Assembly: GCF_006440775.1 (NCBI RefSeq)
Contig: NZ_VFTZ01000038.1
Coordinates: 1-34,965 of the forward strand
Source: Mesorhizobium sp. B2-7-2
Lineage (GTDB): Bacteria; Pseudomonadota; Alphaproteobacteria; Rhizobiales; Rhizobiaceae
Direction of reading: 5' to 3'
DNA: 34,965 nt
Shown here: positions 7,078-14,623 of the stretch, in pieces
Layout of the letters: each line of letters starts with the position of its first letter
Position numbering within the stretch: the stretch's first letter is position 1
Notes under the pieces: generated by a model
The model's input: only the letters and a program-made list of their open reading frames with translations
Database searches by the model: none
Told to the model about the DNA's origin: nothing
Program-made: the position numbers and the translations under genes

Positions 7078-7653
7078 TTATTTCTCGACCAACCGTTCGA
7101 AGCGCTTGTCCGGCACGAACCAGATGGCAGCCACAACCACATAGATCGCCACGCTGATCCACTGGTTGAGGAAGCTGAGCAGGACGGCGGCGATGTAGAG
7201 CGCCAGCGAGATCTTGCCTTTGTTGTCACGGCCGACGGCCTTGGCGAAGGTCGTGTCGGCGCCGTGCAGATGGCGCAGCTTGAGGACCAGGATGGTGTAG
7301 GCGACGGCGCAAAGCGCGAGGTCGATGCCATAGACGGCGACCGGTACGGGCGCGAAGTGGTTCTCTCCCATGAACGCGGTGGTTGCCGGCATCAGCGACA
7401 GCCAGAACAAAAGGTTCAGGTTGGCCCACAGCACGCGTCCATCGACGCGCTGCACGGTGTGGAACATGTTGTGCAGGTTGTTCCAGTAGATGCCGACATT
7501 GATGAAGGACAGCACATAGCAGAAGAAGACCGGCCACAGCGGCAGAAGCGCTGAGAAATCTTCGCCATGCGGCACTTTCAGCTCCAGCACCATGATGGTG
7601 ATGATGATGGCGACGACGCCATCGGTGAATGCCTCGACCCGTCCCTTGCCCAT
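7078..7653 (-). CDS. TMEM175-family potassium channel-like membrane protein (formerly DUF1211)
   Basis: The 191-aa protein starts MGKGRVEAFTDGVVAIIITI, matching the bacterial TMEM175 family, where the FS/TD motif of helix 1 (here F9-T10-D11) is conserved and helix-1 hydrophobic residues line the pore of a tetrameric potassium channel. About six membrane segments are apparent (roughly 9-28, 39-58, 75-95, 105-127, 142-160, 163-180). The start is ATG 7653, fixed by AGGAGG a few bases upstream; an in-frame ATG 45 bases further upstream lacks this. Family membership is clear, but conductance is inferred from characterised bacterial homologues. It is transcribed divergently from the MFS gene at 7791. 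Confidence 0.88.
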   Translation of the reverse strand: MGKGRVEAFTDGVVAIIITIMVLELKVPHGEDFSALLPLWPVFFCYVLSFINVGIYWNNLHNMFHTVQRVDGRVLWANLNLLFWLSLMPATTAFMGENHFAPVPVAVYGIDLALCAVAYTILVLKLRHLHGADTTFAKAVGRDNKGKISLALYIAAVLLSFLNQWISVAIYVVVAAIWFVPDKRFERLVEK

Positions 7654-7740
7654 GGTTCCTCCTCGTCGGCCGACAAAAGCTACGCGAGGATTTCGCACAA
7701 GACCATCCTGTCAGGATTGTCAGGAGGACGTTCGGTGGCC

Positions 7741-7765
7741 GGAACAGCGCCATTATATAGGCGTT
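7741..7765 (+). promoter_or_regulatory. Consensus EcfG (general stress sigma factor) promoter ahead of MFS gene
   Basis: GGAAC at 7741-7745, exactly 16 bases, then CGTT at 7762-7765. This fits the alphaproteobacterial EcfG/SigT pattern GGAAC-N16/17-CGTT. Transcription would begin about 7-10 bases later, just before the GGAGG at 7781. A TATATA at 7754-7759 could instead be a sigma-70 -10 element, but no good -35 accompanies it. Two TGTCAGGA copies 9 bases apart (7709-7716, 7718-7725) lie just upstream. Confidence 0.55.
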
Positions 7766-7790
7766 GGGCTTGCAACCCCCGGAGGCTGCC

Positions 7791-8999
7791 ATGACCAGCT
7801 ACGCTCAAACCATGACGCGCGACAATGAGCTTGGCGGCGGCGCCGCGATGGCCGTCGTCGCCGCCATGATCGCCGCGCTTTTTGCCGGCAGCACCGCGCT
7901 GACGCCGCTTTACGTGATCTACAAGCAGGCCTTCGGCTTCTCGCAGGTCACGCTGACGCTGGTCTATGCTGTCTATGTGGTCGGCAATCTGGCGGCGTTG
8001 CTGTTTTTCGGCCGCCTGTCGGATGTCGTCGGCCGCCGCCCCGCCGCGCTAGCGGCGATGGGCGTTGCCGTGGTCAGTGCGTTATTTTTCCTCTTCGCCG
8101 AAAACCTCGCCTGGCTCGACATCGCCCGCATTCTCAGCGGGCTCGGCATCGGTGTCGGCGCGGGGGCGGGCACCGCCTGGCTGGCCGAGCTGATCGAAGG
8201 CAAGGACAAGTCGCGCGCCGCCGTCATTGCCACCAGCACCAACTTTGTCGGTCTCGGGGCCGGCGCGCTCATGTCGGGGCTGCTCGCCCAATATGCGCCC
8301 TGGCCGCTCAGGCTGACATTCGCCGTCTATCTTGTCCTGCTTGCGCTGGTGACCCTGCTGATCTGGCGCACGCGGGAAACCGTCTCCAGGCCCGGACGGT
8401 TTTCCGAGGTCTCGCTGCGGCCGCGGCTTTCGGTTCCCCACGATATCCGCGCGCAGTTCGTGGCGCCGGCGGTGACCGGTTTCGGCGCCATGGCGCTGGT
8501 CGGCTTCTACGCGGCGCTGGCGCCGAGCATCCTGGCGCAGCAGCTGCATGTGACCAATCATGCCGAAGCCGGCGGGCTTTTCTTCGAGCTGTCGATTGTG
8601 GCGGCCATCACCATCGTCGGGACCACATGGCTCTCCAGCCGTTCCACCATGCTTGCCGCGCTGGTGCTGATGATCCCGACCGTGGCGCTGATCGTGGCGG
8701 CGCAGGTCTATGCCTCGATGGTCCTGATGATCGTTGCGACGGCGGTCTGCGGCGTGGCGGCGGCGCTCGGCTATCGCGGTGGCCTGCAAGTGGTGAATCA
8801 GATCGCGCCCGCCGACCGCCGCGCCGAGGTGGTCTCGGCCTTCTTCATCTGTTGCTTCTGCGGCAACGCGCTGCCGGTGATCGGTATCGGCATCCTGTCG
8901 AGCCTGGCGAACGCAACCATCGCAAGCCTGGCCTTTGCCGGCATGATCGTCGTCTTCTCGCTGGTGGCGCTTGGCTTCGGCGCCAAATACGCGCGGTAG
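7791..8999 (+). CDS. Major facilitator superfamily transporter
   Basis: A 402-aa inner-membrane secondary transporter with about 12 hydrophobic segments. The MFS motif A is clear in the loop after helix 2 (GRLSDVVGRRP, about residues 73-83), and a glycine-rich helix 4-5 region (ILSGLGIGVGAGAGTAWLAE) is typical of drug-proton or sugar exporters. Substrate cannot be assigned. The start is ATG 7791 with GGAGG at 7781-7785 and a 5-nt spacer; an upstream in-frame TTG at 7764 lies within the promoter and is rejected. A sequence matching the EcfG promoter consensus ends 25 bases before the start, so general-stress expression is plausible. It converges with the MATE gene downstream. Confidence 0.9.
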   Translation: MTSYAQTMTRDNELGGGAAMAVVAAMIAALFAGSTALTPLYVIYKQAFGFSQVTLTLVYAVYVVGNLAALLFFGRLSDVVGRRPAALAAMGVAVVSALFFLFAENLAWLDIARILSGLGIGVGAGAGTAWLAELIEGKDKSRAAVIATSTNFVGLGAGALMSGLLAQYAPWPLRLTFAVYLVLLALVTLLIWRTRETVSRPGRFSEVSLRPRLSVPHDIRAQFVAPAVTGFGAMALVGFYAALAPSILAQQLHVTNHAEAGGLFFELSIVAAITIVGTTWLSSRSTMLAALVLMIPTVALIVAAQVYASMVLMIVATAVCGVAAALGYRGGLQVVNQIAPADRRAEVVSAFFICCFCGNALPVIGIGILSSLANATIASLAFAGMIVVFSLVALGFGAKYAR

Positions 9000-9031
9000 C
9001 GGATTTTCACGTTTTCCTGTCGTCGCGGATT

Positions 9032-10516
9032 TTAGCCGTTCGGCGTCTCCGACAGGAGCTGCGCGCGCTGGCGCGGCACGCCGAGGCCGGTGTCGGGCGG
9101 CTCGCCGGCCGCCGGCCGGTCCTCGATCATGTGCATCGTGCGCCAGCGGCCGAAGCGGTAATAGGCGGCGGCGAGCGCCAGCGAGGCGATCGAACCCGCC
9201 GGAAAGCTCCACCACAGCGCCTCCTGGCCGATGACGCTGCGCATGGAATAGGCAAAGCCGGTGCGAATGATCAACACCGAGATGATCAGGATGATCAGCG
9301 GCGGCATGACAGCGCCGGTGGCGCGCACCGTGGCGAACAGCACGATCGTGACGCCGAACAGGATGAACGACCAGGACGCCACCTTGTTGATGTGGGCGGC
9401 GATGTCGATCGCGGCGCTGTCGGTGCTGAGGAAGAGGCTGAGCACCGCGCGGTCGAAGACGAAAAGCAGCGCCACCAGCGCGCCGGTCAGCACCAGGTTG
9501 AAGCCGACGCCCGATGCCGCGACCCTCCCGATGCGGTCCCAGCGCCCGGCGCCGACATTCTGCGCCGCCATCGAGGAGACCGCGGCGCCGATCGCCAGAG
9601 CCGGCATCTGGATATAGGTCCAGAGCTGCGCTGCGATGCCGTAGGCGGCTGCGACCTGGGAGCCGTAGGAATTGACGATGCCCATCACGGTCAACGCCGC
9701 CGCCGAGATGACGATCATCTGCAGGCCCATCGGAATGCCCTTGGAGACGACGATGCGCAGCAATGTCGGGTCGGGCCGCAGCAGCGCGAGATCGCTGCCC
9801 GCCAGCCGCAGCGGATGTTTGCGCACATAAAGCACGATCAGGATGGCGATCACGCTCACCGTCTGGCCAACAAGCGTCGACATTGCCGAACCGGCAATGC
9901 CGAGTTCGGGGAAGGGGCCGATGCCGCGGATCAGCAGTGGATTGAGCACGACGTCGAGCACGACCGCCAGCGCCATGAAGACGAACGGCGTGCGCGAATC
10001 GCCGGCGCCGCGCAGCACGGTCATGACGAAGGACAAAAGGTTCATCATCGGCACGGCGATGAAGATGATGCGTAAATAGGCGCGCGCCAAAGGCAAGGCA
10101 TCGGCCGGCGTGCCGAGTCCGGTCAGGATGACGTCGACCCAGATCCAGCCGCAGACGGCGAACACGACCGAGACGAGAAAGAAGAAGGTGGCGCTGGTAC
10201 CGACGATGCGCTTCGCCTCGGGCAGGTCGCGGGCGCCGACCGATTGCGCCACCAGAATGGTCGCCGCCATGCCGATGCCGAAGACGGTGCCGAGAATGAG
10301 GAACAGCACCAGATTGGCGTTGGAGGTCGCCGTCAGCGCCGCCTCGCCGAGGAAGCGGCCGACCCAGACCGCGTTGATCGAGCCGTTGAGCGACTGCAAC
10401 ACGTTGGAGCCCAGCACCGGCAGTGCGAACAACAGCAGCGTGCGCGGAATGGGGCCGCTGGTCAGGTCGCCGGTCCGCCGCCGGGTGGTCTGTTTGTCAT
10501 CCATGTTGTCACCCAT
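9032..10516 (-). CDS. MATE family efflux transporter
   Basis: A 494-aa multidrug and toxic compound extrusion family protein, an inner-membrane antiporter driven by sodium or protons. About 12 membrane segments form two related halves. Typical landmarks are PIPRTLLLFALPVLGSN at the first helix, VWVGRFLGEAALTATSNA after it, GIGMAATILVAQSVGARD, and the second-half counterpart AIGAAVSSMAAQNVGAGRWD. Drug specificity is unknown. Two ATGs near the start (10516, 10504) are both possible; neither has a strong ribosome binding site, and the longer is given. The C-terminal 40 residues are hydrophilic. It lies downstream of a terminator-like region that ends the neighbouring esterase transcript. Confidence 0.93.
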   Translation of the reverse strand: MGDNMDDKQTTRRRTGDLTSGPIPRTLLLFALPVLGSNVLQSLNGSINAVWVGRFLGEAALTATSNANLVLFLILGTVFGIGMAATILVAQSVGARDLPEAKRIVGTSATFFFLVSVVFAVCGWIWVDVILTGLGTPADALPLARAYLRIIFIAVPMMNLLSFVMTVLRGAGDSRTPFVFMALAVVLDVVLNPLLIRGIGPFPELGIAGSAMSTLVGQTVSVIAILIVLYVRKHPLRLAGSDLALLRPDPTLLRIVVSKGIPMGLQMIVISAAALTVMGIVNSYGSQVAAAYGIAAQLWTYIQMPALAIGAAVSSMAAQNVGAGRWDRIGRVAASGVGFNLVLTGALVALLFVFDRAVLSLFLSTDSAAIDIAAHINKVASWSFILFGVTIVLFATVRATGAVMPPLIILIISVLIIRTGFAYSMRSVIGQEALWWSFPAGSIASLALAAAYYRFGRWRTMHMIEDRPAAGEPPDTGLGVPRQRAQLLSETPNG

Positions 10517-10537
10517 GGTGGTGAGGCCGAAACTGAA

Positions 10538-10566
10538 TCAGGCCCGCGATGCTATCGCAGGCCTGA
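10538..10566 (-). other. Strong hairpin between MATE start and esterase stop
   Basis: TCAGGCC (10538-10544) and GCGAT (10546-10550) pair with ATCGC (10554-10558) and GGCCTGA (10560-10566), with one mismatch and a 3-nt loop. It may add to termination of the esterase transcript or lie in the MATE 5' leader. Confidence 0.45.
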
Positions 10567-10585
10567 TGTTCATGCATCCCTTCAG

Positions 10586-10613
10586 AAAAGGCGTCGGCTG
10601 CCGCGGCAGCCGA
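10586..10613 (-). terminator. Putative intrinsic terminator of the phytase-like esterase gene
   Basis: A perfect 20-bp palindrome at 10594-10613 (TCGGCTGCCGCGGCAGCCGA) lies 11 bases beyond the stop codon. On the minus strand it is followed by CGCC and TTTT (10586-10589). The stem is GC-rich, but the U-run is short and offset by four bases. Confidence 0.5.
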
Positions 10614-10623
10614 TCCTATCCCA

Positions 10624-12096
10624 TTACTGAGTGGTGTTTCCAGAAAGGCCGGGGAGTGTGACCTGATAGACCAGGAAGGTGGTGTCGACATCGGCGCCGT
10701 CCTCGGCTTTGTACGCAGCGCCGACCTGGAAGCCGTCCTGGGTGAGGAAGTCATTGTCGTTGGCGACGAACAGGAAATAGTCGTCGGGCAGCTTCGGATC
10801 GAGCACCGGCGCCAGCGACATCGCCTCCCACTTCTCCGAGAGGTTGTTCTTGTCGTTCGGCGCGCCATTGTGCAGGCCGAAACGGCCGAGCTCGCCCTTG
10901 TCGTTGATGTCGATAAACGGCGTCAGCTTCGCCGGCGTCACCGACGCATCGAGCATGCCTTTCGGCGCGACCGGTTTGTCGGCGGCGTCGAACGGGCCGT
11001 TGGCGATATCGGTGGCGGCGGAGAGGTCGACGATCTCGATCTTGCGGTAGAGCGATTCATCGCCCTTGACGCCCTGACCGTTGCCTGAGTCGCGCGCCAG
11101 CATCAGGAAGCTCTTGTCGGAGAGCGCGACGATCTCGCTCTGAGCGGCCACCTTGGTCTTGCCCTTGGCGTCCGTGAACACCGGCAGCGGCACGACATAT
11201 TCATGCGCCAGCTTGAGATGGGCGAGATCGGAAGCGTCGTAAACCAGCGCGCGGGTGTTCTGGCGGGTCGAGCCGGAATCGCCGCCGTCCTGGCGGGGCG
11301 CCGACTGCAGCACGGCGATCAGGAACCTGCCGTCCGGCGTCATCGACATGCCTTCTAGGCCCTGGTTGTTCTGGCGACCGGTTTCGGGATCCTTCGGATC
11401 GGGCTCGGCAGCGCCCGGGCCCGGGTTGTCGGACGCGAAGTTCGGCTTGCCGTGGCGCATCGGCACCAGCGCCGCGGGCGGTTGCGTCGCCGACATCAGA
11501 CGGCCTTCGGCCGAGAAGCGGTAGATATTGGGACCATATTCGTCTGAGATGAACATCGTGCCGTCCGGCAGCCGCACGATCGCTTCGTCGTCCAGCGCCA
11601 GCTTGCCATTGGCCTCAGGCAGGATCGGCATGTCGCCAGCGGCGGCGCGCACGCCGTTCGACGGATCGAGGCCGGTGGCGTCGGCGCCCTTGTCGTCGGT
11701 CAGAAGCATCGTGTCGGCGAGCGTCGCCTTGACGCCCGACTGTTCCTGTCCGGCGGCGGGTGCCGCGCCAGGAGCGGTCGGGGCCAGCTCGATCGAGATG
11801 GTGTTGAGGCGCGGGCGATAGTCAGTGGTGCCGACGACATTGTAGCCGCGGTCCGGCAGCAGCCAGAGCGAACCCTTGTAGGTGGCCCCTTCACGCGTCC
11901 AGGATTTGGTGTCGATCGCCATGCCCGAACCTGAACCGAAGGTCTCGCCGAACTTGTCCTTCTGGTTGGCCGGGATGCGGCCGATGCCGATGAGTCCCTT
12001 GTTGACGTAAGCGACGCCGTCGGCGAGCGCCGGCGTCATGGCGGTAAACAGGACAAGTGCCGCGCCGAGCGCGACGGTTCGGTTGAGATGTTTCAT
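10624..12096 (-). CDS. Secreted esterase-like/phytase-like domain protein
   Basis: A 490-aa exported protein of the family annotated as esterase-like activity of phytase. A signal peptide (MKHLNRT, hydrophobic core, cleavage after TPALA25) targets it to the periplasm or outside. The remainder is one beta-propeller-like domain with family landmarks LWLLPDRGYN (about 78-87), DDEAIVRLPDGTMFISDEYG (about 178-197) and NQGLEGMSMTPDGRF. The acidic residues in DEA, DEYG and GLEGM are the likely metal or phosphate-site residues by family analogy. The substrate is not proven for most members; phosphoester hydrolysis is an inference. AGAAGGGG precedes the ATG at 12096. The gene is followed by a terminator and preceded by a large palindromic repeat. 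Confidence 0.87.
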   Translation of the reverse strand: MKHLNRTVALGAALVLFTAMTPALADGVAYVNKGLIGIGRIPANQKDKFGETFGSGSGMAIDTKSWTREGATYKGSLWLLPDRGYNVVGTTDYRPRLNTISIELAPTAPGAAPAAGQEQSGVKATLADTMLLTDDKGADATGLDPSNGVRAAAGDMPILPEANGKLALDDEAIVRLPDGTMFISDEYGPNIYRFSAEGRLMSATQPPAALVPMRHGKPNFASDNPGPGAAEPDPKDPETGRQNNQGLEGMSMTPDGRFLIAVLQSAPRQDGGDSGSTRQNTRALVYDASDLAHLKLAHEYVVPLPVFTDAKGKTKVAAQSEIVALSDKSFLMLARDSGNGQGVKGDESLYRKIEIVDLSAATDIANGPFDAADKPVAPKGMLDASVTPAKLTPFIDINDKGELGRFGLHNGAPNDKNNLSEKWEAMSLAPVLDPKLPDDYFLFVANDNDFLTQDGFQVGAAYKAEDGADVDTTFLVYQVTLPGLSGNTTQ

Positions 12097-12211
12097 CGAT
12101 ATCCCCTTCTTGACGAGCAGAGCGGCCTGGAAGGAACGCGCATCGGCGATGCGGCGAGCCGGTTCCCGTCGAGCGGTCTAGGACGTGAACGTGATGGTTG
12201 CGTGACAGTTT

Positions 12212-12355
12212 CCTTCTCCCCTTGTGAGAGAAGGTGGATCGGCGCGTAGCGCCGAGACGGATGAGGGGTGTTCCAGCGGAGTGAAACGCTGGTGTCTTCT
12301 GGAGCACCCCTCATCCGTCGCCTTCGGCGACACCTTGTCCCACAAGGGGAGAAGG
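12212..12355. repeat. Large dispersed palindromic repeat (family A)
   Basis: The left arm from 12212 (CCTTCTCCCCTTGTG) and the right arm ending at 12355 (reverse complement CCTTCTCCCCTTGTG) are near-identical for about 60 bases: each then has AAGGTG, a small GC hairpin and GGATGAGGGGTG. The centre (12272-12292) adds CCAGCG/CGCTGG. It lies between the LacI gene stop (12370) and the esterase start (12096), both on the minus strand, so it would fold in RNA downstream of lacI and could limit readthrough. Open frames crossing it are by-products of the repeat. The remaining bases 12097-12211 hold only the esterase leader. Confidence 0.85.
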
Positions 12356-12369
12356 GAAAGCGCCTCCGC

Positions 12370-13395
12370 TCAATCGCTCTCTCTTGCAATCAGTTCCAGC
12401 GGCCAAACCTCGTGGATGATGCGCGTGCCTTCGGGGCCGGCGAAGGCGGGAAGCGAAGCGAGCAGCATCTCGGCCAGCCGCCGGCCCATGGGCTCCAGCG
12501 ACGGACGGAAGGCGGTCAGCGTCGGCGAGAAGTAGCGGCAGAGCGGCGTGTCGACGATGACGATCACGGCCATGTCATGGCCCGGCTTGATACCCATCTC
12601 GGCCAGCGCCTTGCAGCCGCCGAGCGCCATCGCGTCATTGTTGAAGATGATCGCCGTCGGCGGGTTTTTGGAGCGCATTACTTGCGGCGTCACCTGGTAG
12701 CCGCCGGTCTCGTTGATGAAGCCATCGGCGATCAGGTTGGGGTCGACCTCGATACCGTGCCGCTTCAGCGCCTTGCGGTAGCCGTCGAGGAACAGGTAGC
12801 CGAAGTTGAGATCAAGCGAAGGGCGGATGGCGGCAATGCGGCGGTGGCCGCGCGCGACCAGCCGGTCGACGGCTTCATCACCCGCCCTCTCGAAATCGAT
12901 ATCGAGTGAAGGATACGTGTCGCCGCCGGACTGACTTCGGCCAAGCGTGGCGAAGGGAAAGCCGGCCTTGCTGAGATAGTCGATCCGATCGTCTTCCCTT
13001 CGCGTATTGGCCAACACGACCGCGTCGGCCCGGCGCGTCTCGACCACGCGGCGCAACCGCTCCTGCTGATATTGGCCCGGCTCACCCATGACGACCATCA
13101 AATCCAGGTCATGCTCGGCGAGCCGCGCCTGCAGGCCGGTCAGGAACGGGATGAAGAACGGCTCGCCATATTGCTGGTCGCCGGGATGCGGCTGCAGCAT
13201 GAAGGCGATGGAACGGGTGGCGCCCTGGCGCAGGCTGCGGCCTGACTGATTGGGCGAATAGTTCAGCTTCCTGGCTGCTTCGAGCACACGTTGGCGTGTG
13301 TCGGCATTGACGTCGGCACGGCCGTTCAGCGCCCGCGACACGGTGCCGATCGAGATGTTCAGGTGACGCGCGAGATCGTGGATGCTGGACGCCAA
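12370..13395 (-). CDS. LacI family transcriptional regulator of the adjacent sugar locus
   Basis: A 341-aa DNA-binding repressor. The N-terminal LacI helix-turn-helix is clear (SIHDLARHLNISIGTVSRAL, residues 4-23, followed by the hinge helix NQSGRSLRQG). The rest is a periplasmic-binding-protein-like ligand domain (about 60-335) with typical AIIFNNDAMALGGCKALAEMG and a C-terminal RPSLEPMGRRLAEMLL. The start is TTG at 13395 (reverse strand), with GGGGGAGA about 10 bases upstream. It is divergent from the oxidoreductase/isomerase/ABC operon, and two LacI-type palindromes sit in the shared promoter region, so it very likely represses that operon and itself. The inducer is not identifiable from sequence but should be the transported sugar or a derivative. 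Confidence 0.93.
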   Translation of the reverse strand: MASSIHDLARHLNISIGTVSRALNGRADVNADTRQRVLEAARKLNYSPNQSGRSLRQGATRSIAFMLQPHPGDQQYGEPFFIPFLTGLQARLAEHDLDLMVVMGEPGQYQQERLRRVVETRRADAVVLANTRREDDRIDYLSKAGFPFATLGRSQSGGDTYPSLDIDFERAGDEAVDRLVARGHRRIAAIRPSLDLNFGYLFLDGYRKALKRHGIEVDPNLIADGFINETGGYQVTPQVMRSKNPPTAIIFNNDAMALGGCKALAEMGIKPGHDMAVIVIVDTPLCRYFSPTLTAFRPSLEPMGRRLAEMLLASLPAFAGPEGTRIIHEVWPLELIARESD

Positions 13396-13475
13396 GGACG
13401 GATTCTCCCCCTGCCTTGGCTAGCACCGGCTGCCGCTCGGGCCAAGGCTTCGGGACGATTTTTGCAAGCAGCCGG

Positions 13476-13504
13476 TTGACATTCTACGCCATCGGGTGTG
13501 TTGT
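13476..13504 (+). promoter_or_regulatory. Possible sigma-70 promoter of the sugar operon
   Basis: A perfect TTGACA (13476-13481) with a 17-nt spacer leads to TGTTGT (13499-13504), a weak -10. The LacI-type palindromes begin directly downstream, where a repressor would block initiation. Confidence 0.45.
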
Positions 13505-13510
13505 CGTAAA
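13481..13510 (-). promoter_or_regulatory. Possible sigma-70 promoter of the LacI gene
   Basis: On the minus strand TTTACG (13510-13505) is followed after 18 bases by TAGAAT (13486-13481), five of six matches to a -10 element. The -35 lies inside the first operator palindrome, so autoregulation is likely. Its -10 overlaps the -35 of the opposite promoter. Confidence 0.45.
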
Positions 13511-13532
13511 CGTTTACGGAAAAACGTTTACG
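13505..13532. promoter_or_regulatory. Two adjacent LacI-family operators
   Basis: A perfect 14-bp palindrome CGTAAACGTTTACG (13505-13518) is centred on CG, as in LacI/GalR operators. A second, imperfect copy (AAAACGTTTACG, 13521-13532) is centred 14 bp further on. Both lie between the divergent regulator and operon. Confidence 0.8.
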
Positions 13533-13591
13533 GTGACGCCGTGGACGCCGTGACATCCGGTCTGGAGGGACCGGCGGAGGAGGAGCGCTGG

Positions 13592-14623
13592 ATGATGAAG
13601 GTCGTCCTGGCCGGGTGCGGAGCGATGAGCAAGCACTGGCTCGATGCCGTGAAGCAGATCGACGAGCTCGCCGTTGTCGGCGTCGTCGACCTCGATGCCG
13701 AGCGGGCCCAGGCGAGGGCGCGCGAATACGCGCTCACCAACGCCGTCATCGGCACCAACCTCGACGCCGTCCTCGACCAGACCAAGCCCGATGCCGTGTT
13801 CGACGTCGTGGTTCCCGCCGCGCGCCGCGAGGTCGCGCTTTCGGCCTTCGCGCACAATTGCCATCTGCTCACCGAGAAGCCGCTGGCCGACAGTCCCGAC
13901 AATGCGCGCGCCATCGTCGAGGCAGCGCGCCGCGCGGGGCGCATCCACGCCGTCGTCCAGAACCGCCGCTATGTCGCCAATGTCAGGCGCATCAGGCGCT
14001 TCCTGGACTCCGGCGTCATCGGCAAGCCGACCAGCATCCACGCCGACTTCTTCGTCGCGCCGCATTTCGGCGGTTTTCGCGAGGAGATGGCCCATGTGCT
14101 CCTGCTCGACATGGCGATCCACACGTTCGATGCCGCGCGTTACATGGTCGCCGGTGAGCCGGCCAGTGTCTATTGCCAGGAATGGGAACCCGTGAATTCC
14201 TGGTACAGGCAGGGGTCGTCGGCCAGCGCCGTCTTCGACCTCGGCGGCGGCAAGATCTTCACCTATGCCGGCTCCTGGTGCGCCGATGGTTTCCGCACGA
14301 GCTGGGAGGGAAGCTGGCGCATCGTCGCCGAGCGCGGCAGCCTTTTGTGGGACGGCCATGACGGGCTGAAGGCGGAGGTGATTGCGTCGGGCCGCGACGG
14401 GATCATCGACAAGACCCAGCCCATCGCAGTGCCGCCGCTCGATCCCGCCGACCGTGTCGACGGCCATGTCGGCATCATCCGGGATTTCATGCACGCGATC
14501 GAGACCGGCGTCGAGCCGGAGACGCGCGGCGCCGACAACATCAAAAGCCTGGCCATGGTCTTCGGCGCCATCGAGAGCGCGGAGAGCGGGCGGCGCGTGA
14601 CAATCGCCAAGGAAGCACAGTGA
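13592..14623 (+). CDS. Gfo/Idh/MocA family oxidoreductase
   Basis: NAD(P)-dependent dehydrogenase of the glucose-fructose oxidoreductase/inositol dehydrogenase/MocA family, 343 aa, cytosolic. The Rossmann start MMKVVLAGCGAMSKHW contains the nucleotide-binding glycines (GCGAM, 9-13), D33 at the end of strand 2 suggests NAD preference, and EKP (95-97) carries the catalytic lysine typical of the family. The DMAIHTFDAARYM segment provides the usual histidine of the substrate site. The start is ATG 13592, behind GGAGGAGGAG; the upstream in-frame extension runs through the operator region and is rejected. It is the first gene of the operon, and its stop overlaps the next start by one base. It probably oxidises a sugar or polyol or its derivative; the substrate is unknown. 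Confidence 0.92.
   Translation: MMKVVLAGCGAMSKHWLDAVKQIDELAVVGVVDLDAERAQARAREYALTNAVIGTNLDAVLDQTKPDAVFDVVVPAARREVALSAFAHNCHLLTEKPLADSPDNARAIVEAARRAGRIHAVVQNRRYVANVRRIRRFLDSGVIGKPTSIHADFFVAPHFGGFREEMAHVLLLDMAIHTFDAARYMVAGEPASVYCQEWEPVNSWYRQGSSASAVFDLGGGKIFTYAGSWCADGFRTSWEGSWRIVAERGSLLWDGHDGLKAEVIASGRDGIIDKTQPIAVPPLDPADRVDGHVGIIRDFMHAIETGVEPETRGADNIKSLAMVFGAIESAESGRRVTIAKEAQ

Noticed and set aside
12093..12535. Several open frames crossing the large palindrome at 12212-12355
   Set aside because: They are products of the repeat and overlap LacI and esterase coding regions; none has a ribosome binding site or family match.
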